A DNA stretch of 50,793 nucleotides, taken from Lachnospiraceae bacterium. GTDB lineage: Bacteria; Bacillota; Clostridia; Lachnospirales; Lachnospiraceae. This document shows positions 1-9,255 of this stretch, one piece after another. A program made the translations under genes and the position numbers. The stretch covers positions 1 through 50,793 of the forward strand of contig JAAWOG010000020.1 in assembly GCA_022799355.1 (NCBI GenBank), read 5' to 3'. Position 1 is the stretch's first letter. Each line of letters starts with the position of its first letter. The notes beneath the pieces are model-generated. The model ran no database searches and was not told the origin of the DNA. It worked only from the letters and a program-made list of their open reading frames with translations.

Positions 1-101
1 AGCAGGAAGTAGGTGAAGTCCATGCGTATGCCCAGGCCGTAGGAAGCGGCAATCTGCTTGTAGAATTTGTTGAACTTGAACATGCCGCCGGGCTGGTTGC
101 G
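1..101 (-). other. Foreign-looking end: fragment of a Bacteroidota BamA-like outer-membrane barrel
   Basis: In a minus-strand frame different from the TetR gene, bases 98 to 1 translate without a stop to NQPGGMFKFNKFYKQIAASY followed by GLGIRMDFTYFL. A run 'FYKQIA..YGLGIR.DF.YFL' is what I recognise from the last barrel strands of Bacteroidota BamA/TamA-type surface antigens. A Gram-positive Lachnospiraceae cell has no such protein. Immediately upstream in this frame is TGA (105-107), so the gene does not continue rightwards, and the switch from TetR to barrel coding falls at about 98-104. The likely cause is chimeric joining at a contig end; a real rearrangement is much less likely. Confidence 0.6.
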
Positions 102-640
102 GCGTCAAAGTCACCGGAAAGGAAGCGCTCTTCCATCAGATTTTTCAGCGTGTAGCGCAAAATACGGCGCAGCTTATCGATATCCGCATCGGCAGGGAGT
201 AAAGAGGGTTCCGTCTGGGCGTCAAAAGATTCATAGAGAGCGGTGAGCTCCAGCTTTTTTTCTTTAATGGCAGCGGAAGCGTCCGGCGAAGTTTCCACAC
301 TGCATTTTTCCAGAAAGAGCTGCATACAGGGGTAGTTTTTCAATACCTGCAGCTTTCCGGCTTCGATCTGTTTTTGCAGCGTAAAATAATTCGTTTCATC
401 CGCGTGTACGGCAGCTTTTAATTCCATGGACATAAAACGGACACTGTAATCATATATAAAGCCGTAGAGCCCTAGCTTGGAACCAAAGTAGTGAAAGAGC
501 AGTCCCTTGCTGATGCCGGCTTCCTTTACGATATCGTCGGTGCTGGCAAAGGGATAGCCGCGCATACCGAATACTTTCAGCGCGGCGTTGATCATGCGGT
601 CCTGTTTTTCTTTTTTCAGGTCAAAAAATTTTTCATTCAT
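1..640 (-). CDS. TetR/AcrR-family transcriptional regulator, 3' end missing
   Basis: Read on the minus strand from the ATG whose complement is at 638-640, the product begins MNEKFFDLKKEKQDRMINAA and continues through a typical TetR_N helix-turn-helix (residues about 15-60: ALKVFGMRGYPFASTDDIV, then KEAGISKGLLFHYFGSKLGL). The following helices (about 60-180) would be the ligand-binding and dimer domain. The reading frame stays open to the window edge, but after about codon 180 (SGDFDA) the sequence stops looking like TetR and becomes serine/threonine-rich nonsense, because bases 1 to ~101 belong to another sequence (see next entry). It is divergent from the gene at 899, so autoregulation of the shared intergenic region is likely. 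The ligand is unknown. TetR membership is secure; the C-terminus given here is not real. Confidence 0.85.
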   Translation of the reverse strand, partial: MNEKFFDLKKEKQDRMINAALKVFGMRGYPFASTDDIVKEAGISKGLLFHYFGSKLGLYGFIYDYSVRFMSMELKAAVHADETNYFTLQKQIEAGKLQVLKNYPCMQLFLEKCSVETSPDASAAIKEKKLELTALYESFDAQTEPSLLPADADIDKLRRILRYTLKNLMEERFLSGDFDAATSPAACSSSTNSTSRLPLPTAWAYAWTSPTSC

Positions 641-709
641 TGGTATTTCCATTCCTTCGGGTGTAAAATTGCGGACAACAGGAAAAAATAGGAAGTATAT
701 TTTCTGTTG

Positions 710-738
710 TTGACTTTAGCGGTCAGTTCTTTTACTAT
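710..738 (+). promoter_or_regulatory. Promoter with a TetR-type half-site pair, upstream of the 899 gene
   Basis: TTGACT (710-715), 17-nt spacer, TACTAT (733-738). The -35 region lies in an imperfect inverted repeat, TGAC-N7-GTCA (711-725), the kind of site that an adjacent TetR regulator often binds. The assignment of this site to the TetR gene is inference. Confidence 0.45.
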
Positions 739-782
739 AGCACATTTTTTTACTGCAATCAAGAAATATTGCAGCAGCTTAA

Positions 783-808
783 CCCTGTGAAATTTCACCC
801 TGTGAAAT
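783..808. repeat. Overlapping GTGAAA palindromes in the TetR/899 intergenic region
   Basis: CCCTGTGAAAT occurs twice, 15 bp apart (783-793 and 798-808). The halves form a perfect 12-bp palindrome GTGAAATTTCAC (787-798) and a second one, TTTCAC-CCT-GTGAAA (793-807), so three half-sites alternate in orientation. It lies about 90 bp before the 899 start, a plausible operator position. The regulator is unknown. Confidence 0.5.
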
Positions 809-898
809 AAATGAATCTTCCTCTTTTCATTTTCGGGGATTCGTATTAAGATACTAGTAAGAGGCAACAAGAAAACCATATGAATAAAGGAGAGAGAA

Positions 899-1429
899 AT
901 GGCTAAAAAATTCGGAAAATTTTTAATGGTTACGGCAGCGATGGGAGCAGTGGCGGCAGGTGCTTATTATTATCTGCAGGAAAAAGGAAAGACTGTAAAA
1001 CAGGTGCTGGATGAGGATGATGATTTTGATGATTTCAGCGAAGACCTGGATGAGGAGATGGAAGAGAGAGGCTATGTGACGCTGACACCGGAGAAGGTAT
1101 CGGAGACTGTGAAGAAGGCGGCGGAAGAAGCAAAGGATTTCGCCCAGTTCGCGGCGGGAGAGGCGAAGGAATTTGCCCATGGCGTGATCCAGGGGGCGAA
1201 AGAGACTATCGCGGCAAGAAAAGAGAGCGCAAGGGCAGCGGCGGAGGAAGCAGCGGAAGCCGTACAGGATACCGTGGAGGTAGCGGAAGAAGCAGTGGAA
1301 GAGACTGCGGAGAAAACGGAAGATTTTTTCGAGGATGCTACGGAGAAGGTGAAGGAAGAGGTAAAAGAGGCTGCTGAAGCAAAGGAGCCCAAGGTGGAAA
1401 CTTTTATTGATGATGAGGATGAAGCATAA
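899..1429 (+). CDS. Membrane-anchored, highly charged helical protein of unknown function
   Basis: 176 residues. Residues 7-26 (KFLMVTAAMGAVAAGAYYYL) form a single N-terminal membrane segment. An acidic stretch follows (EDDDFDDFSEDLDEEMEE, about 39-56). From about 65 on there is a long alanine-, glutamate- and lysine-rich amphipathic helix with loose 11-residue periodicity (KKAAEEAKDFAQFAAGEAKEF and similar), ending in another acidic tail. This resembles YtxH-like or apolipoprotein/LEA-like helical proteins in composition, but no specific family can be named. The start is fixed by GGAGAG at 888-893 before the ATG. It lies 33 bp before addB on the same strand and may share its transcript. The long antisense frame over it is a composition artefact. 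Confidence 0.75.
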   Translation: MAKKFGKFLMVTAAMGAVAAGAYYYLQEKGKTVKQVLDEDDDFDDFSEDLDEEMEERGYVTLTPEKVSETVKKAAEEAKDFAQFAAGEAKEFAHGVIQGAKETIAARKESARAAAEEAAEAVQDTVEVAEEAVEETAEKTEDFFEDATEKVKEEVKEAAEAKEPKVETFIDDEDEA

Positions 1430-1462
1430 AATATAACGCCTGTTATCATAAAGGGGAAATGC

Positions 1463-4400
1463 ATGTTGTCATTTATTTTTGGCGGTTCGGGCGCGGGAAA
1501 GAGCAGCATACTGCAGGAGCGGATCATTCAGGAGTCCCTGAAACATCCTGAGAAGAGGTATCTGTTTCTCGTGCCCGATCAGTTCACAATGGAAACACAG
1601 AGGTCTTTAGTGGAAAAACATCCCTGCCACGGCATTATGAACATAGATGTTTTAAGCTTTGGCAGGCTGTCATACAGAGTCTTTGAAGAAACCGGCGGAG
1701 TATCTCAGCCGGTTTTAGACGATACGGGGAAAAATCTGATCCTGCGGATTGTGGCGGACCGGTTGAAACCGGAGCTTAAGGTGCTGGGCGGCTATCTGAA
1801 AAAGCAGGGATATATCCATGAGATCAAGTCCGCTATCTCGGAATTCATGCAGTACGGGATCGGGCTTGCGGAACTGGAGAAGATCATAGCCTTTTCCGAA
1901 AAGCGGGGAGCGCTGGCGGGAAAGCTGAAAGACCTTCTGTTGTTGTATCGGGGATTTGAGGAGTATATCAGGGACCACTATCTGACAAAAGAGGAATCAT
2001 TACAGGTGTTATCTTACAGAATAGCCTCCTCCTCCCTGCTGCGGGGGAGTGTTCTTGCCTTTGACGGCTTTACCGGTTTTACGCCCATTCAGCTTCAGGT
2101 GATCAGGGAGTTGATGAGTGTGGCGGAGGAGGTCTGCTTTACGCTGCTTTTTGACGGAAATCAGGAACCCCGTCAGGAAATCGGAGAACAGAATCTGTTT
2201 GCCCTTTCGGCAAAGACTTTCAGGGCGCTGGAGAAGTGTGCGGAGGAAGCGGGAACGGACAGGGGAGAGGATCTGTATTTAAAGGAGGTGCCGGTAAAGC
2301 GCCTTAACAACGTACCGGCACTGGCGCATCTGGAACAAAATCTGTTCCGGTATCCGCAGAAGGGCTTTTCGGGAGAGCCAACGGGGATTCATCTCGCCTT
2401 TTTGCCGGGGATGCGGGAGGAGGCGCGCTACGCGGCGAGGATGGTCCGGCGGCTGATTCGGGAGGAAGGGTATTATTTCAGGGATATCGGAGTAGTCTGC
2501 GGCAATCTGGAAAATTATGAATCTGTGATCAGCAGCGAGTTTTCCAAGCTGGGAATTCCTTTTTTTATCGACCAGAACAGGGGGATTTTGTTAAATCCGT
2601 TTGTGGAGTTCATACGAAGCGCGCTGCGGCTCTACAGCCAGGATTTTTCCGTGGATGCGGTGAATCACTATATCAGGACCGGGCTGACGGGGCTTTCTTT
2701 GGAGGCGGCGGATGAGTTGGACAACTATATCAGGGAGATGGGCATTCACGGTTACGGAAGGTGGAACAGGCTTTTTACAAGGCTGCCTGTCGGAGTAGAT
2801 CAAAAGAGCGCCACGGAGGAAGAAGGGGAGGGGGCGGATTTTCTTGCCCGTATAAATGAAGCGAGGCAGGAGATTGTGCGCAGTGCCGCATTTTTAAAAG
2901 AGATGGGAAAAACCGCTTCCGAAAAAGTACGGGCGCTCTACGATTTTATTGAGGAGAGCCGGATTCAGGAGAAACTTGCCGCCTTTGAAAAAGAATTTGA
3001 GGAAAAAGGGGAGATGGTGCGGGCGAGGGAGTACCATCAGATCTATCCCTTTATTATCGATCTGCTTTCGGAGATCGTGGAATTATCCGGGGGGGAAGAA
3101 ATGACGGATCAGGAGTTCGCGGAACTTCTGGACGCCGGATTTTCGGAGATGCAGGTGGGTACGATTCCCCAGAATGTGGACCATGTGACGATAGGAGACA
3201 TGCAGCGGAGCAGGCTGAAAGAAATACGGGTGTTATTATTTCTTGGCATCAACGACGGCAATATTCCGGGCAATGTGGGAAGCGGCGGCATTCTCTCCGA
3301 TATTGACAGGGAATTTTTACAGGAGTCGGAGTTTGAACTGGCGCCCTCACCGCGGCAGAAGATGTATACTCAGAGGTTATATCTGTATATGAATATGACA
3401 AAGCCCTCCGAAAAGTTGTATATGACATGGGCGGGCTGTGATCAGGACGGAAAGACGCTGCGTCCGGCTTATCTGGTGGAGACGGTGAAAAAACTGTATC
3501 CTGATTTGGTTGTGGAGACGCCGGAGGAAGAGACTATATTTGAGCGGCTGGAGACCTGGCAGGACAGCTATGATTATGTGGCGGACGCTCTGCGGGAGGC
3601 GGTTTCGGGGACTCTGTACGGGGAGCGGGAAGAGAAGCTTGTGCAGATGCTGAAGGTGATGCAGGAGAGGGAGGAGACGGCGGAAGAAGCCGGGAGGCTG
3701 ATGGGGAGCGCTTTTGCCGGATATGAGGAGGAGCGGCTTCCGAAGCAGCTTGCGCTGGCGCTCTGCGGGAGCAATCTGGTGGGAAGCATTACAAGGCTGG
3801 AGACTTTTGCTGCCTGTGCCTATGAGCATTTTCTGAAATATGAACTCCTTCTGGAGGAGCGGAAGGAATTTGGCTTTGCGGCGGTGGATATGGGGAATAT
3901 TTTCCACAGCGTGTTAGCGGAATTTTCGGAAAAACTCCCGGATAGGGGTTATAGCTGGCTGGATTTTCCGAAGGAGGAGGGTGAGAAGCTTCTGCAGGAG
4001 ATTCTGGAGGCAAAGACGGCGGCATACGGGAATGCGGTGCTTTATGAGACGGCGAGAAGCAGATATGCGCTTAAACGGATCGGGCGGATTATGAGGCGGG
4101 CCGTCTTTACATTGCAGTATCAATTGCAGCAGGGACAGTTTACCCCGAAAAAGTTCGAGATGTCCTTTTCCTCCCTGCAGGATTTAGAGGCGGTCAATGT
4201 GGCTCTGACACAGGAGGAGAAACTCAGGCTGGTAGGGCGGATTGACAGGCTGGACACCTGTGAGGAAGATAACAAGTGTTATGTAAAAGTGATAGACTAT
4301 AAATCAGGAAAAAACAGTTTTGATATCGTTGCGCTGTATCACGGGCTGCAGCTTCAGCTTGTGACTTATCTGAACGCGGCGATGGAATATGAGAAAAAGT

Positions 4401-4897
4401 CTGATCCCGGGAAGGAGATTGTACCAGCCGGTATTTTGTATTATCATATCGACGATCCGGTTCTGGAAATCCGGGAGGAAAAGACGCCGGAGGAGATCAA
4501 TGCGGAACTGCGGAAGGTGCTGCGTCTTACGGGGATCGTAAATGACGATGCGGAGATTATCGAGAAGATCGATGCCTCGCCGGGGACGGCAAAGGAGGTA
4601 CTGCCGCTGAGCAGAAAAAAGGACGGGAGTTTTGCGGAAAGTTCCCTGCTGATGAGTCGGGAGAACATAGAATTGATTTCGGATTTTGCAGCGAAAAAAC
4701 TGAAGGAGTTAGGCGGCAGCATTTTAAGCGGCGAGATCGGAATGCATCCCTACAGCCGTAAAGACAGGGAAGCCTGCACTTATTGTCCCTATGGCAAAGT
4801 TTGCGGGTTTGATAAAAAGCTGCCGGGATGCAGGAAGCGCACTCTGCCGGAGGAAGGGCGGGAGGAGATTTTTGAGAAAATGCGGGATGAAATGTAG
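1463..4897 (+). CDS. addB: ATP-dependent helicase/deoxyribonuclease subunit B (AddB)
   Basis: 1144 residues, the usual length for AddB. It partners with AddA in the Gram-positive counterpart of RecBCD: it processes double-strand breaks, recognises Chi-like sites and loads RecA. Visible features are the N-terminal Walker A-like GGSGAGKSS (residues 7-15), a RecB-type nuclease motif with VIDYKSGKNSF at about 944-954, and the four-cysteine Fe-S site: one cysteine near 786 (FAACAYEHF) and three near the C-terminus (CTYCPYGKVC, about 1104-1113). All expected nuclease and cluster residues are present, so it should be active. ATG at 1463 follows AAGGGG. addA starts 97 bp downstream, the conserved order. 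Confidence 0.97.
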   Translation: MLSFIFGGSGAGKSSILQERIIQESLKHPEKRYLFLVPDQFTMETQRSLVEKHPCHGIMNIDVLSFGRLSYRVFEETGGVSQPVLDDTGKNLILRIVADRLKPELKVLGGYLKKQGYIHEIKSAISEFMQYGIGLAELEKIIAFSEKRGALAGKLKDLLLLYRGFEEYIRDHYLTKEESLQVLSYRIASSSLLRGSVLAFDGFTGFTPIQLQVIRELMSVAEEVCFTLLFDGNQEPRQEIGEQNLFALSAKTFRALEKCAEEAGTDRGEDLYLKEVPVKRLNNVPALAHLEQNLFRYPQKGFSGEPTGIHLAFLPGMREEARYAARMVRRLIREEGYYFRDIGVVCGNLENYESVISSEFSKLGIPFFIDQNRGILLNPFVEFIRSALRLYSQDFSVDAVNHYIRTGLTGLSLEAADELDNYIREMGIHGYGRWNRLFTRLPVGVDQKSATEEEGEGADFLARINEARQEIVRSAAFLKEMGKTASEKVRALYDFIEESRIQEKLAAFEKEFEEKGEMVRAREYHQIYPFIIDLLSEIVELSGGEEMTDQEFAELLDAGFSEMQVGTIPQNVDHVTIGDMQRSRLKEIRVLLFLGINDGNIPGNVGSGGILSDIDREFLQESEFELAPSPRQKMYTQRLYLYMNMTKPSEKLYMTWAGCDQDGKTLRPAYLVETVKKLYPDLVVETPEEETIFERLETWQDSYDYVADALREAVSGTLYGEREEKLVQMLKVMQEREETAEEAGRLMGSAFAGYEEERLPKQLALALCGSNLVGSITRLETFAACAYEHFLKYELLLEERKEFGFAAVDMGNIFHSVLAEFSEKLPDRGYSWLDFPKEEGEKLLQEILEAKTAAYGNAVLYETARSRYALKRIGRIMRRAVFTLQYQLQQGQFTPKKFEMSFSSLQDLEAVNVALTQEEKLRLVGRIDRLDTCEEDNKCYVKVIDYKSGKNSFDIVALYHGLQLQLVTYLNAAMEYEKKSDPGKEIVPAGILYYHIDDPVLEIREEKTPEEINAELRKVLRLTGIVNDDAEIIEKIDASPGTAKEVLPLSRKKDGSFAESSLLMSRENIELISDFAAKKLKELGGSILSGEIGMHPYSRKDREACTYCPYGKVCGFDKKLPGCRKRTLPEEGREEIFEKMRDEM

Positions 4898-4994
4898 AAT
4901 CGTTACCGGAGGTGCGCATAATTTTGGGTGGTGCGGAAGAACGGAACGGATACGGTTTTGATAGGACTGTTTACAGGAAGAGACAGGAGAGGGT

Positions 4995-7900
4995 ATGAAG
5001 AGACAGTTTACGGAAAGCCAGCAGCAGGCGATCGAGCTGCGGGATAAGAATATTCTGGTGTCGGCAGCGGCGGGAAGCGGGAAGACGGCGGTGCTGGTGG
5101 AACGTATTATTCGGATGATCAGCGAAGGGGATCGTCCGGCAGACATTGACCGTCTTCTGGTTGTGACATTTACCGGAGCGGCGGCAGGTGAGATGCGGGA
5201 GAGGATCACTGCCGCCATTTCGGAAAAGCTGGCGTCGGAGCCGGAAAACGAGCATTTGCAGCGGCAGTCCGCGCTGATCCACAATGCCCAGATCACAACC
5301 ATCCACAGTTTTTGCCTTTTTGTGATACGGAATCATTTTCAGGAGATCGGGCTTGATCCGGCGTTCCGGGTGGCGGATGAGGGGGAAGTCGGGCTGCTGA
5401 TGCAGGATGTGCTGGAGGATGTGCTGGAAGAGGCATTTGGAGAATTGGAGAGGGCAAAAGAGGAGGAGAAGGAAGCATTTCCGTTTCAACTGCTGGTGGA
5501 AGCCTACGGCACCGGGAAGAAGGAGACCGTACTGGAAGAGAGCATTTTGTCCCTGTATCGTTTTGCCATGAGTTATCCCTGGCCGGAAGAGTGGCTCAGA
5601 GAACATGGGGAGGATTATGAATTTTCCACGGCGGAGGAGATGGAGCGGGCTCCTTTTATGAAATATCTGATGGAGTATACCGGAAATATGCTGCCGGAGT
5701 TGGCACAGCAGTTAAAGGACTGTATCAGGATCTGTGAAGAACCGGATGGTCCGTATATGTACGGGGAAAATCTGGAAAAGAGTTTTGAGGCGCTGGAGAG
5801 GGCGGCACAGGCGGAGGGTTTTTCGGGATGTCGAAAAGCGCTGGATGGAGTGACATTTGACAGGCTGTCCTCAAAAAAGGATGCGTCTGTGAACCCGGAG
5901 AAGCGGGAGGCGGTAAAACAGGCGAGAAACGGTGTGAAAAAGCAGTTGGAGCAGATTCGGGAGCAGTTTTTTCTGTTGGATGGGGAAGCCGTATTTGCGC
6001 AGTGCAGGCAGGTTTCACCGCTGGTACGGGAGCTGGCGGCGATTACGCTGCGCTTTGGGGAGCGCTTTGCGGAGAAAAAGCGGGAGAAGAACATAATAGA
6101 TTTTTCGGATATGGAGCATCTGGCGCTTCGCATTTTGTGCCGGCATAAGGAAGGAGAAGGAAGCACTGTTACGGAGCCAACCGCGGCCGCGCTGGAACTT
6201 CGGGAGTATTTTCAGGAGATCATGATAGATGAATACCAGGACAGCAATCTGGTGCAGGAATGTATTCTGAGCTGTATTTCAGGGGAAGATACGGGGCATT
6301 TTAATCGTTTTATGGTGGGGGATGTGAAACAGAGCATCTATAAATTCAGGCTGGCAAGGCCGGAGCTGTTTATGGAAAAGTTTTATGATTATGCCGGGGG
6401 GAGGGAGTGTTGTCAGAGAATCGATCTGCGCAGGAATTTCCGAAGCCGCATGGAAGTGATAGAAAGTGTGAATCTGATCTTTTCCCAGCTTCTTTCCCGG
6501 AATCTGGGCGGAATTGATTATGATGAGAACGCAAGGCTTCATTACGGAGCGGTGTATTATGATGAAGCGGAAGGCGCGAATAAGACGGAGCTTTTGATCA
6601 TAGAAAAACCGGAAGATGAGGATAAGTCCGCGGCGGAGCAGGAGGCGGAGTGCATCGCCCTGCGTATCAAGAAGCTGATGCGGGAAATGGAGGTACTGGA
6701 TCAGGAGAGCGGGCGTATGAGGCCTCTGCGGTATGGGGATATTGTTATTTTACTGCGCAGCAGCAGCGGGGTGGATGAAGCGTTTCAGGAAGTACTGGAA
6801 AAACAGGATATTCCTTGCTTTATCAGTTCGCGGACCGGATATTTTCAGACGTCGGAAGTGCAGGTTATCCTGCAGTTTCTGCGGGTGCTGGACAATCCTC
6901 TGCAGGATATTCCGCTGTTCGGCGTGCTGAAATCCTGCTTTGCCTCCTTTACGGATGTGGAGGTGGCGCAGATTGCGGCAGCGTTTCCATGCCGGCAGAA
7001 GCTGTATAAAAAGCTGGAGAAGTATGCGGAGCGTTCAGGTGGGAAAGGGGGTTTATGTTCTGAGGAATTTTCAGAAGAACTTTCCCGGAAATGCCGCAGG
7101 TTCCTTAACAGGATAGAAGAACTGCGGCGGTGCACGGTCTTTCTTTCGGTTCGTGAGCTGCTTGCAAAGATCATGGAGGAGAGCAGGTATCTGGAATATG
7201 TGACGGCTCTGCCGGGGGGAAGGCAGCGCCGCGCCAATGCCCAGATGCTGCTGCAGAAGGCGGCGGCTTTTGAGAAAACCAGCTTTAAGGGACTTTACCA
7301 TTTTATCCGTTATATCGATCAGATGGAAAAATACAGCATAGATTACGGGGAGGCGGGAACACAGGATGAGCTGGCGGATGTAGTCAGGATCATGACGGTG
7401 CATAAGAGTAAGGGGCTGGAGTTTCCGGTCTGTTTTGCAGCCGGTATGGGCAGAAAGATGAACCGGAGGGATGCCTCCGGGGCGGTGCTTACCGATATGG
7501 AAATGGGGATAGCGGTGGATCTGGTAGATCCGGTGCTGCGCATAAAACAGAAAACGCTTCGGAAAGCGGTACTTTCCCGGAAGATACAACTGGACTCCCA
7601 GGCGGAGGAGCTTAGGATTCTGTATGTGGCTCTGACGAGGGCGAAGGAGAAATTGATAATAACGGGTGTTACTGATGATCCGGCGAAGCAATTGCGCGGA
7701 AAAGCGGGAATCCTGAGGCAGAAAAATATGGCACTTCCCTACTCGGTCAGGAGCGGCGCGGGGAGTTTTCTGGAATTATTAATAGCATGTGTTATGAGAA
7801 AAGAGGGGATGGAGAATATTTTTTCGCAGCTACAGATAGAGGCGGAAGCTCAAAATATTTTTTTAGAGGACAAAATTCAGTGTAAAATAATGGAAAATGC

Positions 7901-8846
7901 CAGTATTCATGGGGATTTGACAGGGGAAGAACAGCAGATCAGAAATGACATAAAATCCTTCAAAATAAAACTGGATTTTAGCAAAACAGATGCAAAAATG
8001 AAGGAATACTTGCAAAATAGATTTGGATATTGTTACCCGCATCGGAATCTGCAGGGACTCTATGCCAAGACTACGGTGTCGGAATTAAAGATGGCGGCGA
8101 TCCGAAATCCGGCAGGAAATGGATCGGAAGAGATGCTTGACGGAGAAGAGGGCGGAGCCCATCTTTTCGAGGAGGAAACACCGGCGCCTTATTTGCCGTT
8201 ATTTTTGCGGAAGCAGGAAGAGGAAGAAAAGATTACCGGCGCCGTCCGGGGAAGCGCCGTGCACCGGGTGATGGAGTTGATTGATTTTGGGGGATTGTAT
8301 AAAAATATGGAGGAAAAAGAGAAGAAGCCTCCGGAGGCGCAGTTGAAAGCGGCGGAGTGGGTACCGGAAAAGGAAGATACTTCGCGAATTTTCGCATACG
8401 ATATGAAACGGCTTTGTGATGATATTGATACATGGTGCGCGTCGGGACTTCTATCAGAAGAGTATAAGGCTGCTGTCAACCGAAAGAAAATCCTTTATTT
8501 TATAAATAGTCCTCTCGCTGAGAGAATGCATGACGCGGCGAAGGCGGGGCTGTTGTGGAAAGAACAGCCGTTTATGCTGGGGATCAGTGCGGACAGGCTG
8601 TCGGAAGAGTTTCCGGAGACGGAGCAGGTACTGGTACAGGGAATTATAGATGTGTTCTTTGAGGAGGACGGGGAGATCGTCCTGCTGGATTACAAAACGG
8701 ATGTTATTGAATCTCCCCGGGAACTGGCGGACAGATATAGGGTGCAGCTTGACTATTACGGTGAGGCGCTTGAGAGAATGACGGGTAAGAGAGTGAAGGA
8801 GAGAATTTTGTATTCGTTTTATTTGGAAGAAGAAGTTTTGGTGTGA
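4995..8846 (+). CDS. addA: ATP-dependent helicase/nuclease subunit A (AddA)
   Basis: 1283 residues, a UvrD-like 3'-5' helicase with a C-terminal RecB nuclease domain; it supplies the motor of the AddAB break-repair complex. Motifs in order: Walker A SAAAGSGKTAVL (about 23-34), motif Ia VVTFTGAAAGEM (residues 56-67), Walker B MIDEYQDSN (about 411-419), GDVKQSIYKFR (about 441), the TVHKSKGLEFP motif (about 801) and the nuclease LLDYKTDV (about 1231). Residues about 935-1020 (around 7800-8030) are noticeably more AT-rich than the rest and look like a variable linker between helicase and nuclease halves. The ATG follows ACAGGAGAGGG. It is followed by an AT-rich stretch and a separate promoter, so the operon probably ends here. 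Confidence 0.97.
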   Translation: MKRQFTESQQQAIELRDKNILVSAAAGSGKTAVLVERIIRMISEGDRPADIDRLLVVTFTGAAAGEMRERITAAISEKLASEPENEHLQRQSALIHNAQITTIHSFCLFVIRNHFQEIGLDPAFRVADEGEVGLLMQDVLEDVLEEAFGELERAKEEEKEAFPFQLLVEAYGTGKKETVLEESILSLYRFAMSYPWPEEWLREHGEDYEFSTAEEMERAPFMKYLMEYTGNMLPELAQQLKDCIRICEEPDGPYMYGENLEKSFEALERAAQAEGFSGCRKALDGVTFDRLSSKKDASVNPEKREAVKQARNGVKKQLEQIREQFFLLDGEAVFAQCRQVSPLVRELAAITLRFGERFAEKKREKNIIDFSDMEHLALRILCRHKEGEGSTVTEPTAAALELREYFQEIMIDEYQDSNLVQECILSCISGEDTGHFNRFMVGDVKQSIYKFRLARPELFMEKFYDYAGGRECCQRIDLRRNFRSRMEVIESVNLIFSQLLSRNLGGIDYDENARLHYGAVYYDEAEGANKTELLIIEKPEDEDKSAAEQEAECIALRIKKLMREMEVLDQESGRMRPLRYGDIVILLRSSSGVDEAFQEVLEKQDIPCFISSRTGYFQTSEVQVILQFLRVLDNPLQDIPLFGVLKSCFASFTDVEVAQIAAAFPCRQKLYKKLEKYAERSGGKGGLCSEEFSEELSRKCRRFLNRIEELRRCTVFLSVRELLAKIMEESRYLEYVTALPGGRQRRANAQMLLQKAAAFEKTSFKGLYHFIRYIDQMEKYSIDYGEAGTQDELADVVRIMTVHKSKGLEFPVCFAAGMGRKMNRRDASGAVLTDMEMGIAVDLVDPVLRIKQKTLRKAVLSRKIQLDSQAEELRILYVALTRAKEKLIITGVTDDPAKQLRGKAGILRQKNMALPYSVRSGAGSFLELLIACVMRKEGMENIFSQLQIEAEAQNIFLEDKIQCKIMENASIHGDLTGEEQQIRNDIKSFKIKLDFSKTDAKMKEYLQNRFGYCYPHRNLQGLYAKTTVSELKMAAIRNPAGNGSEEMLDGEEGGAHLFEEETPAPYLPLFLRKQEEEEKITGAVRGSAVHRVMELIDFGGLYKNMEEKEKKPPEAQLKAAEWVPEKEDTSRIFAYDMKRLCDDIDTWCASGLLSEEYKAAVNRKKILYFINSPLAERMHDAAKAGLLWKEQPFMLGISADRLSEEFPETEQVLVQGIIDVFFEEDGEIVLLDYKTDVIESPRELADRYRVQLDYYGEALERMTGKRVKERILYSFYLEEEVLV

Positions 8847-8878
8847 TGTGGAAAAAGATAATATTGTTTCAGAATTTG

Positions 8879-8907
8879 TTGTTTTTTAATTATATTTGCT
8901 TTATAAT
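8879..8907 (+). promoter_or_regulatory. Promoter of the AT-rich two-gene cassette
   Basis: TTGTTT (8879-8884), 17-nt spacer, TATAAT (8902-8907), in a stretch much richer in A+T than addA. It would give a leader of about 130 nt before the 9046 start. A second TATAAT at 8966-8971 has no good -35 at the right distance. Confidence 0.45.
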
Positions 8908-9045
8908 GTTGTTAAATAAATTTGTATACACACATTGTTTCTACAGATTATGCTGTTTTATATTGTATAATTCCGTCAAAAGGGGAATTTTATGAGCAGC
9001 AGAGATGTAGATAGTTTTTACAAAAAAGATAAGGAGGTGAATATC

Positions 9046-9249
9046 ATGCCGTCTGTTGAACTGATTGAGTGTGAAAAAGTAGCCTATATTAATGGAATGA
9101 AAGAATACTTGAAACAATTAAAAAGTATGGAACAAAGCCAGGCAAAAAAAATTTCTTTGGAGAATTTGAAAAAGAGTAAGATAATTGGTGAAAATGGGGA
9201 ATTTACAGAACACTATGAATATATGCGAATGAGTGTACAGAAGAGGTAA
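9046..9249 (+). CDS. Small protein, partner of the ART-like gene; possible antitoxin
   Basis: 67 residues from the ATG at 9046, chosen because a consensus AAGGAGGTG (9031-9039) precedes it; an upstream in-frame ATG at 8992 lacks such a site. The protein is charged and predicted mostly helical (ECEKVAYINGMKEYLKQLKS, then QAKKISLENLKKSKIIGENG) and ends MSVQKR. No named domain is recognised. Its stop is 6 bp before the next gene, so the two are co-translated. A short first gene immediately before a predicted toxin-fold gene, in an AT-rich island with its own promoter and terminator, is the usual arrangement of a toxin-antitoxin or immunity pair. That reading is inference only. Confidence 0.65.
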   Translation: MPSVELIECEKVAYINGMKEYLKQLKSMEQSQAKKISLENLKKSKIIGENGEFTEHYEYMRMSVQKR

Positions 9250-9255
9250 TATTGT

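Noticed and set aside
1072-1527. Long serine/alanine-rich antisense frame opposite the 899 gene
   Set aside because: It is the mirror of a Glu/Lys/Ala-rich coding sequence, with no ribosome site or recognisable domain; many other long antisense frames opposite addA, addB, clpB and the ABC genes have the same origin.
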